Shown here piece by piece: positions 12,013 to 25,750 of a stretch of DNA of 64,000 nt. The position numbers and the translations under genes were made by a program. Position 1 is the first letter of the stretch, and each line of letters opens with the position of its first letter. The stretch lies in assembly GCA_033182465.1 (NCBI GenBank), contig CP137324.1, positions 434,001-498,000 on the forward strand. The letters run 5' to 3'. Origin of the DNA: Sanghuangporus weigelae. Lineage: Eukaryota; Basidiomycota; Agaricomycetes; Hymenochaetales; Hymenochaetaceae. The notes beneath the pieces were generated by a model. That model saw only the letters and a program-made list of their open reading frames with translations, searched no databases and was not told where the DNA came from.

Positions 12013-15000
12013 ATAATGATTTTTGCTACTCATCAAACTTCTTGATTTGAATCTCTTCTGAGCAGGTTTCCTTGTTCATCTTGCCCTTCGCAGTCCCTGG
12101 ATTTGTTCCAGCTTGCCGTGAGACTAGCCAGTGTCCTTGATTGTCTGCCTATTTATACAATGATATTGTTTCGCCGTGGGCGCTGCGACACTCTGATTGA
12201 TTTTCAGTATATTGACAGTGACCACCCACAAAGTTTTCCCGGCATCGCAAATCGGATTAAGACGAAACCCCTTTGTGGGCGTCTTCGAAAACTATTAGCT
12301 CGCCGGGAAAAAGCGTACTCCTTTGTGGAAAACAAACTAGAATCTCCAACACGTCTCTGGTGGTCTGGGTGGATTTAAAGCCTTCGTCCTCTCACCATAG
12401 GGCGACTAGTCAATGTAAATTAGATCCGAATTGCTACCGGAGACTGGGAAAGCTTTAGTGGTGAAGTTCTTCGAGGTGATCTTCTGCCTGTAGCAGGCCA
12501 ATCCCAGGTTCACGAACAGCTCCGGATGGTAAGCTTGCTTGAATTCGAAACTCTAAGAGTTTGCCACGTGGGCATCCCATCCCCATCACTCCTGGTTGGC
12601 TCTCGAGGATGGCGATGTCGAGATCGGATCGACCTTGTCTCCGCCGCCACCTGAGAAGCGGCCGTCAGCATTTCTTGCACTCGTTTTCGACCAATGCTGC
12701 TGCTGATGGAGGCAAGCATGTATCAGAACCAGCGGTACCTTCCATCGGCAGCAACTCGTATGCCGCGACCGTGAACAGGTACACGTTCTGGGAAACTACT
12801 GTTGCGGTGATATAGATTTTTTCCGCGCAAATTATTTGGGACTCCCAGCGTGGCTATTCTCTCCCCGTTGTTTCTCGAGGAAGCCTGGGTGTCACCTTTT
12901 CCTTTGGCCTCAGGTTGACGCTCAAATTTAATGACGAAACTGTTGCCACCCTGAATAATGGTACATGCTAGTACACTACAGCATGAAACGCGGGCTATGG
13001 GTTACTCTTACCCCTGACCCTCTCGATATGATGGAAGTCGGACTATTATCACCCGCGCCGCCGGGCGTGGAGACCATCAGTGTCGTTCTTTTAGACTGAA
13101 AGCGTAGTTCATCAGAAATATCTGCAGAAAGACGAAATGCGCGCATTACGAGACTCAAATTCGTGATTCATCTCAAGTGACCGGTCCGTAACTGGCTGGA
13201 CTCCCGTGAAGACCGTCACCTCAACATGTGGATTTAAGTCAATGGAGTCACGAGGAATGTAATCAGAAACAAACACCCAGTCTCTTCTGGGGCTTCTACT
13301 CGCGCCCGTACGTACAAAACTGACCCGCAGGTCAAGCACGGTCTCAGACTCAAGGAGTTTCTTTCTTACTCGACTGTTAGAATCTGTTGTACAGATGAAG
13401 TGCAGAGCCTAGAACCCTGTTCAAGTGGTGGACTTGTAAGGATGTATTCATTGTTTGATTGTTCAGCTGCTTCGTTTTCATTCTCGGCCAACCATGAGCG
13501 ACTCGGGATGCCGAAGATTACTTGCTTCGGACAACCATATTCCGAATGGCGCTGACGTCAAGGGAAGATGATGGATACTATCTATTGCTGTGTGAAGGTG
13601 ACGGAGAATCACCATGATGTTCTCATGTTGCAGCAGGAAGATTTGATTGATAAGTGGCGTGTCGCAGGGAAATCTATGATACGAGAAATCTGGTCATTCC
13701 GAGGTCATCAGTAGTGCGCAAGAAGAGGCCTGTAGTTTGTGCCAGTGGTGCAGCGTACGTCTGATCGAGTTAACCTGCTTGATACCAGTCGAGCTATTGC
13801 CTTCATAGTCACCTGAAGTCCGTCGTCAACTCCCGGCGTATACCCATGTCTGTCGAAGACGGCTCAATAAAAATCCCGCCGGCAGCTGCACGGAGTGTGT
13901 CCTGCAGAAGCGGTGTCGTTGTTGACCATCAAAGTGTAGCAGATATGCGGCGGAATTAGTTTCGCATACTACTCGATACTTTTGGATCCCATTCCTTCTC
14001 CGCGAATAGGGAAGCAGTTGGTACTCCATGTACAGAGTTTTTGTCATCTCGACGACGACCCTAAGTCATAGAATGAGTTTGGTGGATAGCTCGTGAATGC
14101 ACGATAACGAAATGGTATGCAAGACGAGTCACCGGGCCTTCAGTATGACAGAAAGGGGTTGGTGAATGCTCGGAACTTCTGACAGATGCCTGCGAAGACG
14201 AGGTTTCTTGCTGACCCTGGATGAATGTCAGAAGGTCCGATAGATCGTATGAAGTCTCCTGTACATCCCCGCGATTTACTGGCCGTTTTGGACATGGCTT
14301 AAGCGTACATGCGGCAGCGTGCCAGCTACGACGGTTCCTAACCTAACTAAGGAAGGTTCCGGTTACATAACCCAACTCCTTGAGTATTCTCATCGAGGTT
14401 TTCCCGCGCGTAAACAAGGAGAGTTTACGAGTATCATTTCAGTCGCCCTATTGGACCTACTGAATCGGTAGCTAAGTCCTTTCGCAGTATACAAGAAAAT
14501 ACGCATCTGTTTTGGCTAGTTCATCTATTTCGGAATTTTCCATATTTAGTAATGAAGCCGCACTTTCCCCCCATCCATGTGCGGCTCTCTCGACTTCTTC
14601 TGGTTGCTCAACGCCTAATGGTTTCCGTCCTCTAGAAGCTTTCAACACTACAATCGCCTTACACCTTTAGGAGGAGTTCCGTCCAGACGCGGGTTTGTGG
14701 CCCGTCCCACATGTGGTATGCTGCCATTTTCGGATCGCCCCGAGCGCTTGATCGGACTGACGATCAGGACACCGCCTACCGTTGACCCGGGATGCAGTGC
14801 ATTGTGATGCACAGCAATGTCGACACAGGTTAATCATTCAGTATTCTTCCAAGGTTTCAAGAGGAGCTCGAATTCTAAAAGAGCTCACTGAGAAAGATAT
14901 TGATGGATGGAGTCTCAACAATTGAAGAGCTCCAGGCAAGCAAACGGCATTTCATAATCATTCCCTAATTGTAAGAAGGTCGTTAACCCACCCTTCAAGA

Positions 15001-15740
15001 TATATATTTTCAATCTTGCTTACAATCTTTTAGAGTTGATATCTGATGAGAAAGATGTTTAACAACTGGATTTGACTCTTTGGCAAGGCTGCGGCAACCC
15101 CTGAAACCTTTCAATGACATCAAAGGGGCATCCGAAACCACCACGACTTTCTGAGAGTTGTTGATCAAGGCGGCTTTATGAAAGGAAATCTCCGTTGTTA
15201 AGAACTCTGTTGACCTGCACAGCGCTTCACGGCTGGATTTGTCACGAGAAGTAGAGGGAATGAGGCAATATCTGTAATATATTCTGGTGCAAGGCTATGT
15301 GCTCGTAATCATCTCAAAGAACGCCTGCATCCCCACGCCGGAGAGGGCCAAGTGCTTTTAAGAAACGAAATTTGCGCCAGGAACAAGGCGCTAACTTTAT
15401 TGTCTATGCCGATTCCCAGAAGCTTCGAGCGAGCAGGAAGCGGTGGAGCTAGGATCCTGACGACCTCAGACCATCAGAAAGCCGACTCTGCGCTACTAGT
15501 TCCCAAGCCTGTGTGCATAGACATCGAGCTGAGGATCCGGGAGAGGAACTGGATGTGTGCATCGGGATACTTCCCTTCTCCCTCTTTTGCTTTCATAAAT
15601 ACATAAAGCGGTGCAGGCGATATATATCCGTGAATGCATAGCTTTATCATCAGATGCTTTGTTGCGCAATGCAATTGATTTCATTTTCATTTTCGAAGGT
15701 AAATTTTATTGAACAACAGTAAAGGATCTCCGGAGACGTG
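12013..15740. other. Gene-poor region, nothing assigned
   Basis: No frame longer than about 90 codons shows a known domain. Minus-strand frames at 12976-13339 overlap and could be pieces of one eroded gene, but I cannot name it. A 7-bp inverted repeat (gccgcac/gtgcggc, 15-nt loop) lies at 14557-14585. No tRNA-like T-arm or rRNA segment was noticed. Confidence 0.4.
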
Positions 15741-15749
15741 AATGATTAA

Positions 15750-16085
15750 GAATCGGACTCAGTATGTTTCATAGAAAACTGCTTCGCTGGGAGGCTGTGA
15801 TGTAGAGTATAATTAGCCCTGTTCTGATCCCCAGGCTCGAGATCTACTGATAGACCAACTTTCGGACGACAGTGTGGGCATAACTCTCCCGCGCATACGA
15901 ACTGAAAACGATTGGTACTTGTCACGGAATCACGTATTCCTGATGCAGTAACAAAGGTCAAAGCACCATTGGCACAGGCTCCTCTCGGGCAGGGTCGATA
16001 TGGTCATCAGCTTCCAGCTTCCAGCTTTCGCTTAGATGTACCGCAAGGACGACGATATCTAATCGAACACATCAGGTCCCTACAA
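15750..16085 (-). pseudogene. Possible decayed small Cys-rich protein gene
   Basis: On the minus strand a frame reads 'MCSIRYRRPCGTSKRKLEAG', is then interrupted by stops, and continues 'CPRGACANGAL' and 'FVCAGELCPHCRPKVGLSV'. The spacing of Cys pairs recalls small zinc-binding-like proteins common in Agaricomycetes, but I infer this only from Cys layout. It may instead be chance, or an intact gene with an unseen intron. Low confidence. Confidence 0.22.
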
Positions 16086-19000
16086 GACGACCCTTTCGCC
16101 ATGCATAATAGTGCATAAGTCCGAGGGAGATTTGAGGGCAGTGCCCCACTTTATTGCATATGTATCTCCGCATCACCGCGCAGGGTCGTGGATTGATCGA
16201 GAGGCCTCCGTGGGATGTACCGAAGTTGGACCCCGAGCCATATGTACTTCAGATAGCGTCGCCGAGGATCAGTTCGTTCTACGTTCTCGTATGGGCCTGC
16301 GTTAGCCGTCGCCCACGAGGGGGAAGATTGTGCTGTCTGTCTCGATGATAGCCTTCGGAAGGGAGGTGGTCCCGGAGCTGAGGCCTTCGTGAGTTCATAA
16401 TCGTACCTTAATCCCTTCGTTCTGTTTGGACGCGTGATGATCAGAGAAGAAAGAAAAGCGGGGTGGCCGGCAATGGTTGTCCAGGAGGTGATTAGTTCAT
16501 ACCTAGCTCTTCACATGGTGACGCTTCGCGCAATGCTTTTTCGTGGTAAAATAGTTCAGAGAAGCTTGTTTGAAGTTTCCATTTGCAGTTTACCGATATC
16601 GTGTACGGACAATGATAACGCCGAGTCGATCGCTGTTTGAAGAGAAATGTAGTGCAAGAAGACGAAGTGTGTATAACAAAAACGTATTTCATAAGAGTGG
16701 CTCATTAATCATATCAGAGTTACTCACCAGGGCCAGACCACGTTATTTCATATTGGTTTCGGAATCCGCGATGGTATCTCTTGATATGCTTTCATTTTTC
16801 TTGACCCATGCTCGCTTAGCCACGAGGCACGAGGCAAACTTGTAAAATGAACACAGGAGCTTCGTCTAAGTATAATGTGATGCACTTACATTCTACCGGC
16901 ATCCGACTCGGATCTGTGTCAAAGGCAAAAAAAATCTGAAAGAAAGATGTTAGTATCATGGTTAGACCAATCATTATTATCGTGGCCACGAGGCCAACTG
17001 GCCAGACATGTGCGCTTTCATTGTTTTACTTTTTGTCAAGTTACCGTGTCGCTATGAACACACCTATCCCAACATTGATATCGTGGTGTCGGTGGACATG
17101 GAAGGCTTGAACAATTCGATTCGGATTGCAATATACCCTAAGAACATGAAACATCTGACAGGCATTTCGCATTCTGGCCATCATTAAGCAGTCTATTTTG
17201 AAGAATCGATAACCCTCGCCGACGTGCGAAGTGGGAGATTCACGGACGACCATCTGATTCTCTCGTATTTTAGTCAGAGCGAACGTCACTGTAGTCCCCT
17301 GACTATAATTGGATCGTTAGAACTTCTCCTTGAGCTTCTATGTGCGGTAACATCGTAGTTAGCACATTGATAATATCAACATCGATATCTGATTCTTTGA
17401 AGGATGAAATTCCGGATCCTCGATGTTAGCATTCCTGTTTCGCTTTGCGATGAGCGCGATGGTACCTCCTGATATGCATCAATTCGCAGAACCCTGTTTT
17501 TCTTGGTCGCCTTTGCTTAGGTTACGCAATGAAGTGATGTGATGTGAATAGAGATGTACGTGACGCTGCCATAGACGCGTACACGAGTCATGCCACTCCG
17601 GATTCTCGGGACCATGTAAACTGAGCATCATAAATTTTCTTGGTATAATGAAAGAAAGGCGCTGAGGAGAATTTTGGATACGGCTTTAGAGAGGTCGTGG
17701 ACGGCGAAGACCAGAAATGAGCTGTTTACTGTGGAGCCTGTCAGATGGTTAAAGGTTAGTATAGTTCAGCTTCGTATAGACGCTGAGTATGTAGGATACG
17801 GATTTGGAAGTACGTGCGCATACTTCGCTCGACCATCAGGCCATTGGTTGCGTCTGGCGCTGATTTGAAACTAGAGAAGTTCAGAAGACGAGAAGTAAGC
17901 GCATCGATGTATCGAGTCTGGGAGCAACTTTAATAAACCCATACTCTTTATCGATATTTCAAAGCGAGAAGGATGGATGAAGAGCTCGAGAAGAGAATCT
18001 CTTGGAGGCGATAGAAGCATCGCAGCGATGATTACTCCTTTTGGGCATTTGAGTTGACGAACTGTAGAGCTTCGATTGTGACGATCCGACCTAATTCGAT
18101 GCAGGAAAGTAAGAGTTCGCGGCACCTTTGTAACGCTAACGCAGCAGAACGGATAAATGCGGCAATGTGACCACTTGGCTGGTGCTTCGGATTTTGCTTT
18201 GACAGAAGGAGAGTAGTATCTCACAGAAATACTATGAAATACTCTTCTTTAAGCGCATGAATTGGGTTAGCACGAAATAATGACGATTCCTTCCACGACT
18301 CACCTTCAACTCTCCCGATTCAGTCGATCTGCTTGTTTGATGACCATTAAAGCAAAGCATGGACTTGGAAGCAAAAGGATCTGGAATTTCAAGTCGAACA
18401 AGAACGAACTATGATGGCCTGGTAACGAACGGATCGGTGGTCAACGTGGCGGCAAAAATGTATGATGACCCGCGATTGTGATGAGATGAGTTGGATACGT
18501 GATGGCGTATCTGGGCCAGACTAGGCTCATTGGTCCACTGTTGCCATCATCCAGCTTGAATTCGGATTGGCATGCAGGAGATGAAACGCAATGAAAGATG
18601 GAAAGCAGCATTAGTAAGAGGATATGGAAGAAAGTGCACCTTGTTCGGCGAGACGGAGAGAAGCTAGAGCATGAAAACGATTCCGGATCACGAAGGTCAC
18701 CAGGACGATATGATTTGAATGTTTGAGGCGGCTCGTAGTAGTACTAGGATAGGGTCCGAGTGATAGATGCGCTCCAGAAAACAAAAGATTTGAAAGAACT
18801 GCAAAGAAAGCAAAATGCATGAATACGTAGCATTAAAATACGGTGCAACAAGTTAAGAAATGAGCGTGGGACAATCGATTGCCTTCTTCGGAAGGGCGAT
18901 GTAAGCCATCCGCCTCCCGACCTGACGACACCGCCTTACACAGGTCTGTGACTCGTATTTCCTCCTTAATTTGTCGCTATTTTATCCCATTCGTCGGTCG

Positions 19001-19414
19001 GTCGGCTGGTGTGAGCTGTTCGTCGTTGTCTCGTCGTCATCGTCGTCGTTGTCGCTGAACAGCGATTCACCATCATCAAAGAGAGCGGCCGGCTGGGCGC
19101 GGCGTTGTAAGTAGTAAGAACGACCGAGGGCCGATCAGTGAGAGACACATCTCTTTCTCCTCCTTCCACATCGTCCCCGTCGACCCCGCCACTCGTCCTC
19201 TGCGCCGTCCATATCTCACAGCCTCGCTACAATAGTAACAAGCACGCGGCACTGCCCCCACGCGACGAAAGATAGTTCCGTAACCCTTATTGGTGCTAGG
19301 TGGGATACATACATACATCATAACGCATAGTACTTCTACTCATCTCTTGATTTCGATTTCTCTCCATACCCCCTCCAGCCTCCTCCTTATATAAAGCTGC
19401 CATCCCCTACAGTC
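16086..19414. other. Gene-poor region with scattered coding-like scraps
   Basis: A minus-strand stretch at about 16890-17010 encodes a convincing transmembrane-like run ('VWPVGLVATIIMIGLTMIL' then 'FFQIFFAFDTDPSRM') and may be an exon or relic of an integral membrane protein. Segments near 16768-16830 and 17456-17530 look like diverged copies of each other. The right end (18.9-19.4 kb) is the pyrimidine-rich promoter/leader of the CRZ1-like gene, with TCG and ATAC microsatellite-like runs. Confidence 0.35.
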
Positions 19415-22400
19415 ATGGAACCTCCGTCCTCTTTTCCCCGTCAACGTTCCCCGTTCCTCTCAGATCTGGACGTCGTACAACACACTCACGGGAACGACCA
19501 CCAAGGTTCGTCTTCCCCGTTCACCACCTTCAGGGACTTCAACTCTTCTGCCGCCCTGGACGACGCTCTGAGTGTCACCGCAAACCCTAGTGCTCCTCCG
19601 ACTCCCTATAGTCCTTCCTTTGCTGCGCAGCCCGGCTCTTATCACAATTCGCCTCTCGGATCTGATATCTCCTACATCCCAGGCAACGAGTTTCCTCAGT
19701 CCTCTCCCAATCCGAACAACTTTGCAGCTGGTGGTGCCGACCAGTTTGGAGACTTTGACATCTCGGTTCTTCCTCCTGACTACACGGGAGGCGACGATTA
19801 CGACCCTACCCTCTACGACGCGCAAGGAGGCGACTCTTCTTTGTTCTTTGGCACCGACTTCATGAACTCGCTCAACGAGCAGGCGAGCAACCAATCAAAG
19901 AATCAGAGTTCCTCGCCCAGTCTCAGCACTTCTTCTCTTGGCTCAAATAATCCCGGCGTTTCTGTCTCCGTTACTCCCGCACTTGATAACCCGATGAGTG
20001 TGTACGGATCAGGTTCGCCTTACGATCACGGCTCACCTGCCTCGTCCAACGGTGATAACAATGAGTACCAGCGTCAACAGCAGCAGAATGATGTTGCACG
20101 CAGCCGCGGCTCCTCAATATCGTCGCAACCAAATGACTTCCAGGGATCTGGGACATTTGGTCTTGAGGGTGTCCGTCTTGACGGATCCCCAAATCCCAGC
20201 CAGATTCATTCTCCTTCCTGGGCTGCAAACTCGCAGAATCAGGGCATGCAGTCGCCTCCTCACATCTACATCCCTGGTCAAGCTCCCGAGATCACGCATA
20301 CATCCCCAGCACCATCACCGTCGCTTTCCCATCAGACACTCTCCGCCGATAATACGAATACCATGCTGCCATCCGGAGGGATCGGCAGCATCAATATCGT
20401 ACCAGCAACGCCGATTAGTGCTGGCGTTGCTCAGGGCGTTCCTTTTCAGACAATGAATCAAGGTGAACCTCGTCAATAAATTGTTGTCTCCTGTGCCTCT
20501 CTTTGTTTTCTTCCATGATGGTCTATCTTTCGTAGATCACGCTTCTCTGAAGAGGGAAATGCAGATCTGCCACGCCTTTAAGTCCGGATCGGTTTGCCTT
20601 TAAGATTTTACTTTACCTTGAGATGCTCAGGGCCTTCCTTTTCTCTCTTCCCTCGTGGTTTTCACTTCATTTCTTTTCCTGTGATATTTTCCTCTAGATT
20701 GCGGTACAGATCTGACGCATTCTTCTGATTTCAGGACGTGCATCCCCGGCAATATCACAGCCGCAGTCCTGGGGTACGCAGGCGAGCCCACAATCATTGG
20801 GTTCCCAATCCCGAGGCACCTCACCTCTCCCGCGGCTACCTCAGGCTCCTCCATCTCCATACAACTTCCCCTCCAATGCGGCATTGACTCCCCCACCTTC
20901 TGGTGGGAGCACATCATTTTCGGTAAACGGGAACAACGGCGAGACTGGTAACGCGATGGGGGCTCTTCATCTGTCTCGCGACGGCAGTCCAGATCGCGGT
21001 GTGGATGCGACCGACGGGAACTTCTTGATCCCGACATCGAACCCAAGAGCTCGTTCTCGTTCTGAGACAGCCGTGCGCTCTCAGCTATGGCAGATGGGTG
21101 TTGGCATGGGCACTGGTTATGATACTCAAGCAAATCAAAACCAGACACAGGGTCAAACGTCTGGCCTACAAATTGGCGTTAGTTCATTTGGACAACAGCA
21201 GCCGCCTCGTCTGAACACACCTCATCACATGTCATTTGGTCCACCTGTGTCAGGCGCCACGGATTTCGATAACGATCGTTCATCAATGCCAGGGAGCGCG
21301 AATGCCAACAATAACTTCCTTACTCCCGACTTTGCGTTCAACATCGGTCCAAACGATTTGCGCCGCGCGCGCAGCGAGAGTCAAGGCCACAGGCGGAATG
21401 CACTTTCGGCGGACATGACTCCAATTTTCGCTGATCGCTCTGGAGGCGCGAATGCAAGTTCGTTTTATACACCTTCGGATTTTGCTCGTCCTGGTGACGC
21501 CTTTCTGATGCCTGGACAAACAACCGGTCTCAGTGGGGTTGGCATTAGTGGGGGGAGATTCGGAGGTATGGGTGGAGGAGCCCACCGGCGTTCGGTAAGC
21601 CATGGCGGAACTGGCCATGGCCACTCGCGCAGCCTATCGCGTGAGCGTGTTTCCTTGAGCACATCTCCGTATCCTTCTCCGCATGCCAGCCCTCGCGTCA
21701 ATGTCGGCGATCTCCCGTCTGACGTATATCCTTACCCTAATACGGCCTACGCTGGCGGCAATGTTGGTACGAAGCATGACGGAGCTGCTCCTACGGTCCA
21801 TGTGATGAGTCACGATGCTCAAGGACGACCGCTGGTTCAGAGCCAACAACCCATACAAGTTGTACGGCAGAACGTTACCACGCACGCGACTGCGGATGCA
21901 AGTCAAAGGCGCCGGCGCACGGAGGCGAACTTCATCTGTCCTGTACCTGGATGCGGTAGTACTTTTACGCGCCATTTCAACCTCAAGGGTATGTCTATCC
22001 TTTTTTTCTGTTTTTCGATATTGCAACTGATAACTGGTCCGGGTAGGTCACATGCGGTCTCACAATGAAGAACGCCCATTCAAATGCAAATGGCCCGGAT
22101 GCGAAAAGGGCTTCGCTCGGCAGCATGATTGCAAAAGACACGAGCAACTTCACTTGAATATCAGGCCCTACACGTGCCAAGGGTGCCAGCGCACCTTTGC
22201 GCGCATGGATGCGCTTAATAGGCACTGTACGTCTGCGTTCTTTCTCGACATTGAATTGCCTTGCTCAATTTCTGTATCTTTACAGTGCGTTCAGACGCGG
22301 GCACAGAGTGTCAAGCGCAGCAGCCGATATTGACATCAGAGACACCGAACAATCCCGCTGCGATTGCTGCGGGAATCGGTGTCGGGAACGATTCTAGTAA

Positions 22401-22500
22401 TGGCAACGGGACCGGGGCGACAACCGGGACGTTGAATCTAAAGACAGAGTCCGAAGCTAGCTGGCAGCCCTCAGTTTCTGCGGGCAGTGTCATGGTCTAG
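19415..22500 (+). CDS. CRZ1: C2H2 zinc-finger transcription factor, Crz1-like
   Basis: Four exons (19415-20462, 20735-21988, 22047-22226, 22286-22500). The long N-terminal part is disordered, rich in Ser, Pro, Gln and Asn. The C-terminus carries three fingers across exons 2-4: 'CPVPGCGSTFTRHFNLKGH', 'CKWPGCEKGFARQHDCKRH' and 'CQGCQRTFARMDALNRH'. This arrangement is that of Crz1, the calcineurin-dephosphorylated factor that enters the nucleus on calcium stress. A calcineurin-docking PxIxIT-like motif, 'PHIYIP', sits near residue 286, with Ser-rich tracts suitable for phosphoregulation; the docking role is inferred. Upstream DNA is pyrimidine-rich with 'tatataaagc' about 25 nt before the ATG. 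The splice inside the last His-containing finger is in phase (CAC T|TG). Confidence 0.9.
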
Positions 22501-23904
22501 CATCGATTGGTTTGCTCGTCTGTTCCGCAGGATGATTCAATGACTCTGTGATTTTAGTGGACGCCTATTCTACTCCCTGTCATCCTTCCGTTATCTATAC
22601 TCGTTCGTTGTTAATACTTAATATGTGCCGGAACATTTTGCTCTATATTCTTCTATCTTAGCGCTTAGTCCATATCTTTCTTGTGTTTCCTTCTACTCTT
22701 CGTTTCTTTCATTTTCATTTTTTTGCTTCGAATACCCGCTGGTTCGTTACTAGGCAACGGTCTTTCGTATTTCTCTTCTCATGCTCTGTTTTTTTTCTTG
22801 TCCTGTTTCTCTTGGTTACTCATTTCCTCTTCTGCTCTCGCTTTTTGCACATGCCCGATTTGTATATGAGCTAGACGTCGTCTCTCTCCATCGCGGCTTA
22901 TGAAACGAACAGAAACGCAACAAATCAATGTATTGTTTATTATTTTACCTCTTTCATCTTCTCTCTTCATCTGTCTAAACTGATGTCTTTACCTGAATAC
23001 CTGCTTCGTCATTGTGCATGTGGACACTGCTATGACCTGATGTCCTCGTCGTCGCATTACCCTTTGCGCGTTTGCGATTGGTACCTATCTGGCCTCTTCT
23101 TTTTCACGATCGATTATGATCTATAATAGCAGAGCTTTGGGCACAGTGTACATACATGCAATGCTACTTGTTTATGATGCCTATAATGTCGACAGTGTTA
23201 TAGAACTTTGGGGGTATCTCGCTTTTCTAAAATCGTGGGAAAACTTGTAAATAAAGATAATAACGGTGTGGGCGTGTCCGAGTCCTCCTTCATCTCAATA
23301 CCGACTAGATACTTTCTCTTGCCTCTTGCTCTTGTTGTACATACGCTGTAGCACTTACTCCGACTTTCCACGGAGAGGCATCTGGGAATGACCTATACGT
23401 CGTCACTTTGTTAGGATTACCGGGATATGGTTGTGCTCTCCCAAGAATATCAATGCTACAATTCACGGCAATTGGTGTTGAAACGATATTGTATAAGAGC
23501 GACTCTCTGTCTCTCTTCAGTCATCGATCTGTGCAATTCTACATCTCAGGCCTTTTCTCTAATCACTGGGTTCAACACATAACTCATACTCAACTCACCT
23601 ATCCTACATTCGAGTCGAGTCACTTGAGTAGGGTCTGGCATGACTCACAGTAGTATGTCGTAACTGATACTTATTGATTCGTACATCAAATGACACATTC
23701 TTATGGGTGCAGTCACCTCAACGACTTGGATTGGATGATTTTCCTTGGACCACCTTGGTTGAGCCAATCAAAACACGCGTTGAGAGAGAACCGGATTATA
23801 TAGACCTCATATTACTCTTTTCGCGGCTCCGAGCGTGGATGGAACAGTATAAATCTGCTAGTGAATTGAGGAGCCTCCTCTGGGTGAGTGAAACTTCATT
23901 TCAG
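22501..23904. other. Intergenic: CRZ1 3' region and upstream of RAE1 copy
   Basis: The first 450 bases are T/C-rich and look like a 3' UTR and flank. The frame containing the RAE1-like copy is open back to 23674, but that extension does not resemble Rae1. No other gene recognised. Confidence 0.4.
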
Positions 23905-25382
23905 ATGTCTTTCCCCAACACCAGAAGTCAACAACCCGCAAAGGATGCTGTAGACATCGAAGTTCCCGATGCCCCGAATGATTCTATTAGCTCTCTGGCA
24001 TTTTCGTCTGCTGGTGAGTTTCTTGCGGCTGGAAGTTGGAACAATGAGGTATGTAGTCTGCTTTCTTACTGTGACCGTCCCCTGATAATCTTTCTTTTTT
24101 CTGGCACCAGGTTCGCATATACGAAGTGAACCCGGGGGACGGCCGAGCCCAAGCAAGGGCCATGTATCGTCACCAAGGATCGGTCCTTGATGTCTGTTGG
24201 AACAAAGTCAGTGTTTTTCTTTTCCAAAGAATTAGATGTTGAGCTGCAGACTTACGCCTTCTATCTGTCTCTGGTACGAAGGAAGGCAATAAAGTGCTCT
24301 CAGGAGGCGTGGATAATGTTGCGCGAATGTACGACTTGGTGTCTGGTCAGACTTCGCAAGTTGCCCAACACGACGCTCCTCTAAAGAATATACGCTGGAT
24401 CGAGTCAGGACAAAATGGAATTCTTGCGACAGGTAGTTGGGATAAGACACTCAAGGTTTTTCTTACTCCGCACTTAGTCGCTTCTTCGTATTAATTTATC
24501 CTATTCTCTAGTACTGGGACCTTCGGTCGGCGACTCCTGTCGCAACTATCCAGTTGCCTGAGCGTTGCTATTCTATGGACGTCATGGATGCCCTTTTAGT
24601 CGTCGCAACAGCGGAGCGGCATATCCAAACTTTCAGCCTAACGAACCCGACTGTGCCTTTCAAGGTAGTTCCAGCATTTCAATGGTCAGATGCAAACGGT
24701 TTATACTTACTGAGTATTTGCAGACGGAAATGTCACCGCTCAGGCTCCAAACACGCGTTTCCCTTCCGCGAACGGGTTCGCAGTTGGAAGCGTCGAAGGT
24801 CGCGCAGCAATGCAGTATGTATTCATTTTTACTGAACAAAATGGATTCAGTTATTGACGATCATTGATCCTTAGTTACGCGGAAGAATCGAAATCCAAGT
24901 AAGTCGATACATCCTTGGAGATATAAACTCTACTTACCACATAACTACTGTGATTATTTCAGAGATAGCTACACATTTATATGCCACAGGAAGGAGAGGA
25001 CAGTTGGTCTCAAAGCCCAGAACGACGTGTATGCAATAAATGATATCAAATTTCACCCGGTCCACGGTACCTTATCTACCGCCGGCTCTGATGGTGTTAT
25101 CAATATCTGGGACAAGGATGCACAAGGCCGAACAAAGAGTAAGCTATCCTATCCAACATTTTCTCGGCGATCACTTATGCATGTGCTTTGTGTTTCATTG
25201 CAGCTTTCGATGCTGCACCTGGACCTATTTCAACAACAGCCTTCAACCGAACGGGGAGCGTATTCGCGTATGCTGTGTCTTATGACTGGTCCAGAGGCTA
25301 TTCTGGGATGACTCATCCGAACAAAATTATGCTGCATGCGTGCAAGGAGGATGAAGTGAAGAAGCGTCCACTGAGAAAATGA
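23905..25382 (+). pseudogene. Second RAE1/GLE2 WD40 copy, frame-disrupted
   Basis: Eight exons with the same splice positions as the intact RAE1 at 36.6-38.1 kb: 23905-24048, 24111-24206, 24282-24455, 24512-24664, 24724-24814, 24875-24898, 24963-25138, 25204-25382. Blade motifs are well kept ('[15 protein letters not shown]', '[15 protein letters not shown]', '[18 protein letters not shown]', '[15 protein letters not shown]'). In exon 5, near 24755-24760, the copy is 10 nt shorter than its paralogue after 'LQTRV', so the following '[19 protein letters not shown]' falls out of frame. Everything after that is open in the family frame. This suggests recent decay, or a sequencing error in a live paralogue. 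Shared introns mean the copy arose at DNA level, not through mRNA. Confidence 0.85.
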
Positions 25383-25750
25383 ATACGCCCGGCTGCAATG
25401 TAGTGGCCTCGGAGTACGAAATAATATCATGTATCCCTTTATTTGCTTGTCTCGCTGTGTTTTTGCTATGATCAACGTATTTCTTATCTATATGACGTCC
25501 TGCTCAATGCTATGATTCCAGTTAGTAATGACACAAGGCATATGTGTGCGTCTGCTGACCTGTTTGAAAGTATCACAACGACACCTTGAGTCTGACACTG
25601 GCGTCAAATAGTTCGAGCAAAGAGAAACTTCTAAGATATCAGGTACTCAAATTTCATTGCTTCGTATACGAAGGTAAATGCATTAAACTCTCCAATAATA
25701 AGTATAACGATTATAGTCCTTTAACCCACCCAAACAAGATATTTTGGGGC

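Noticed and set aside
14336-14400. tRNA-like or hairpin RNA
   Set aside because: Short inverted stretches only; no GGTTCRA T-arm or cloverleaf could be built, and no tRNA was found anywhere in the window.
24941-25311. Extra ORFs in other frames within the RAE1 copy
   Set aside because: They are shadows of the WD40 exons.
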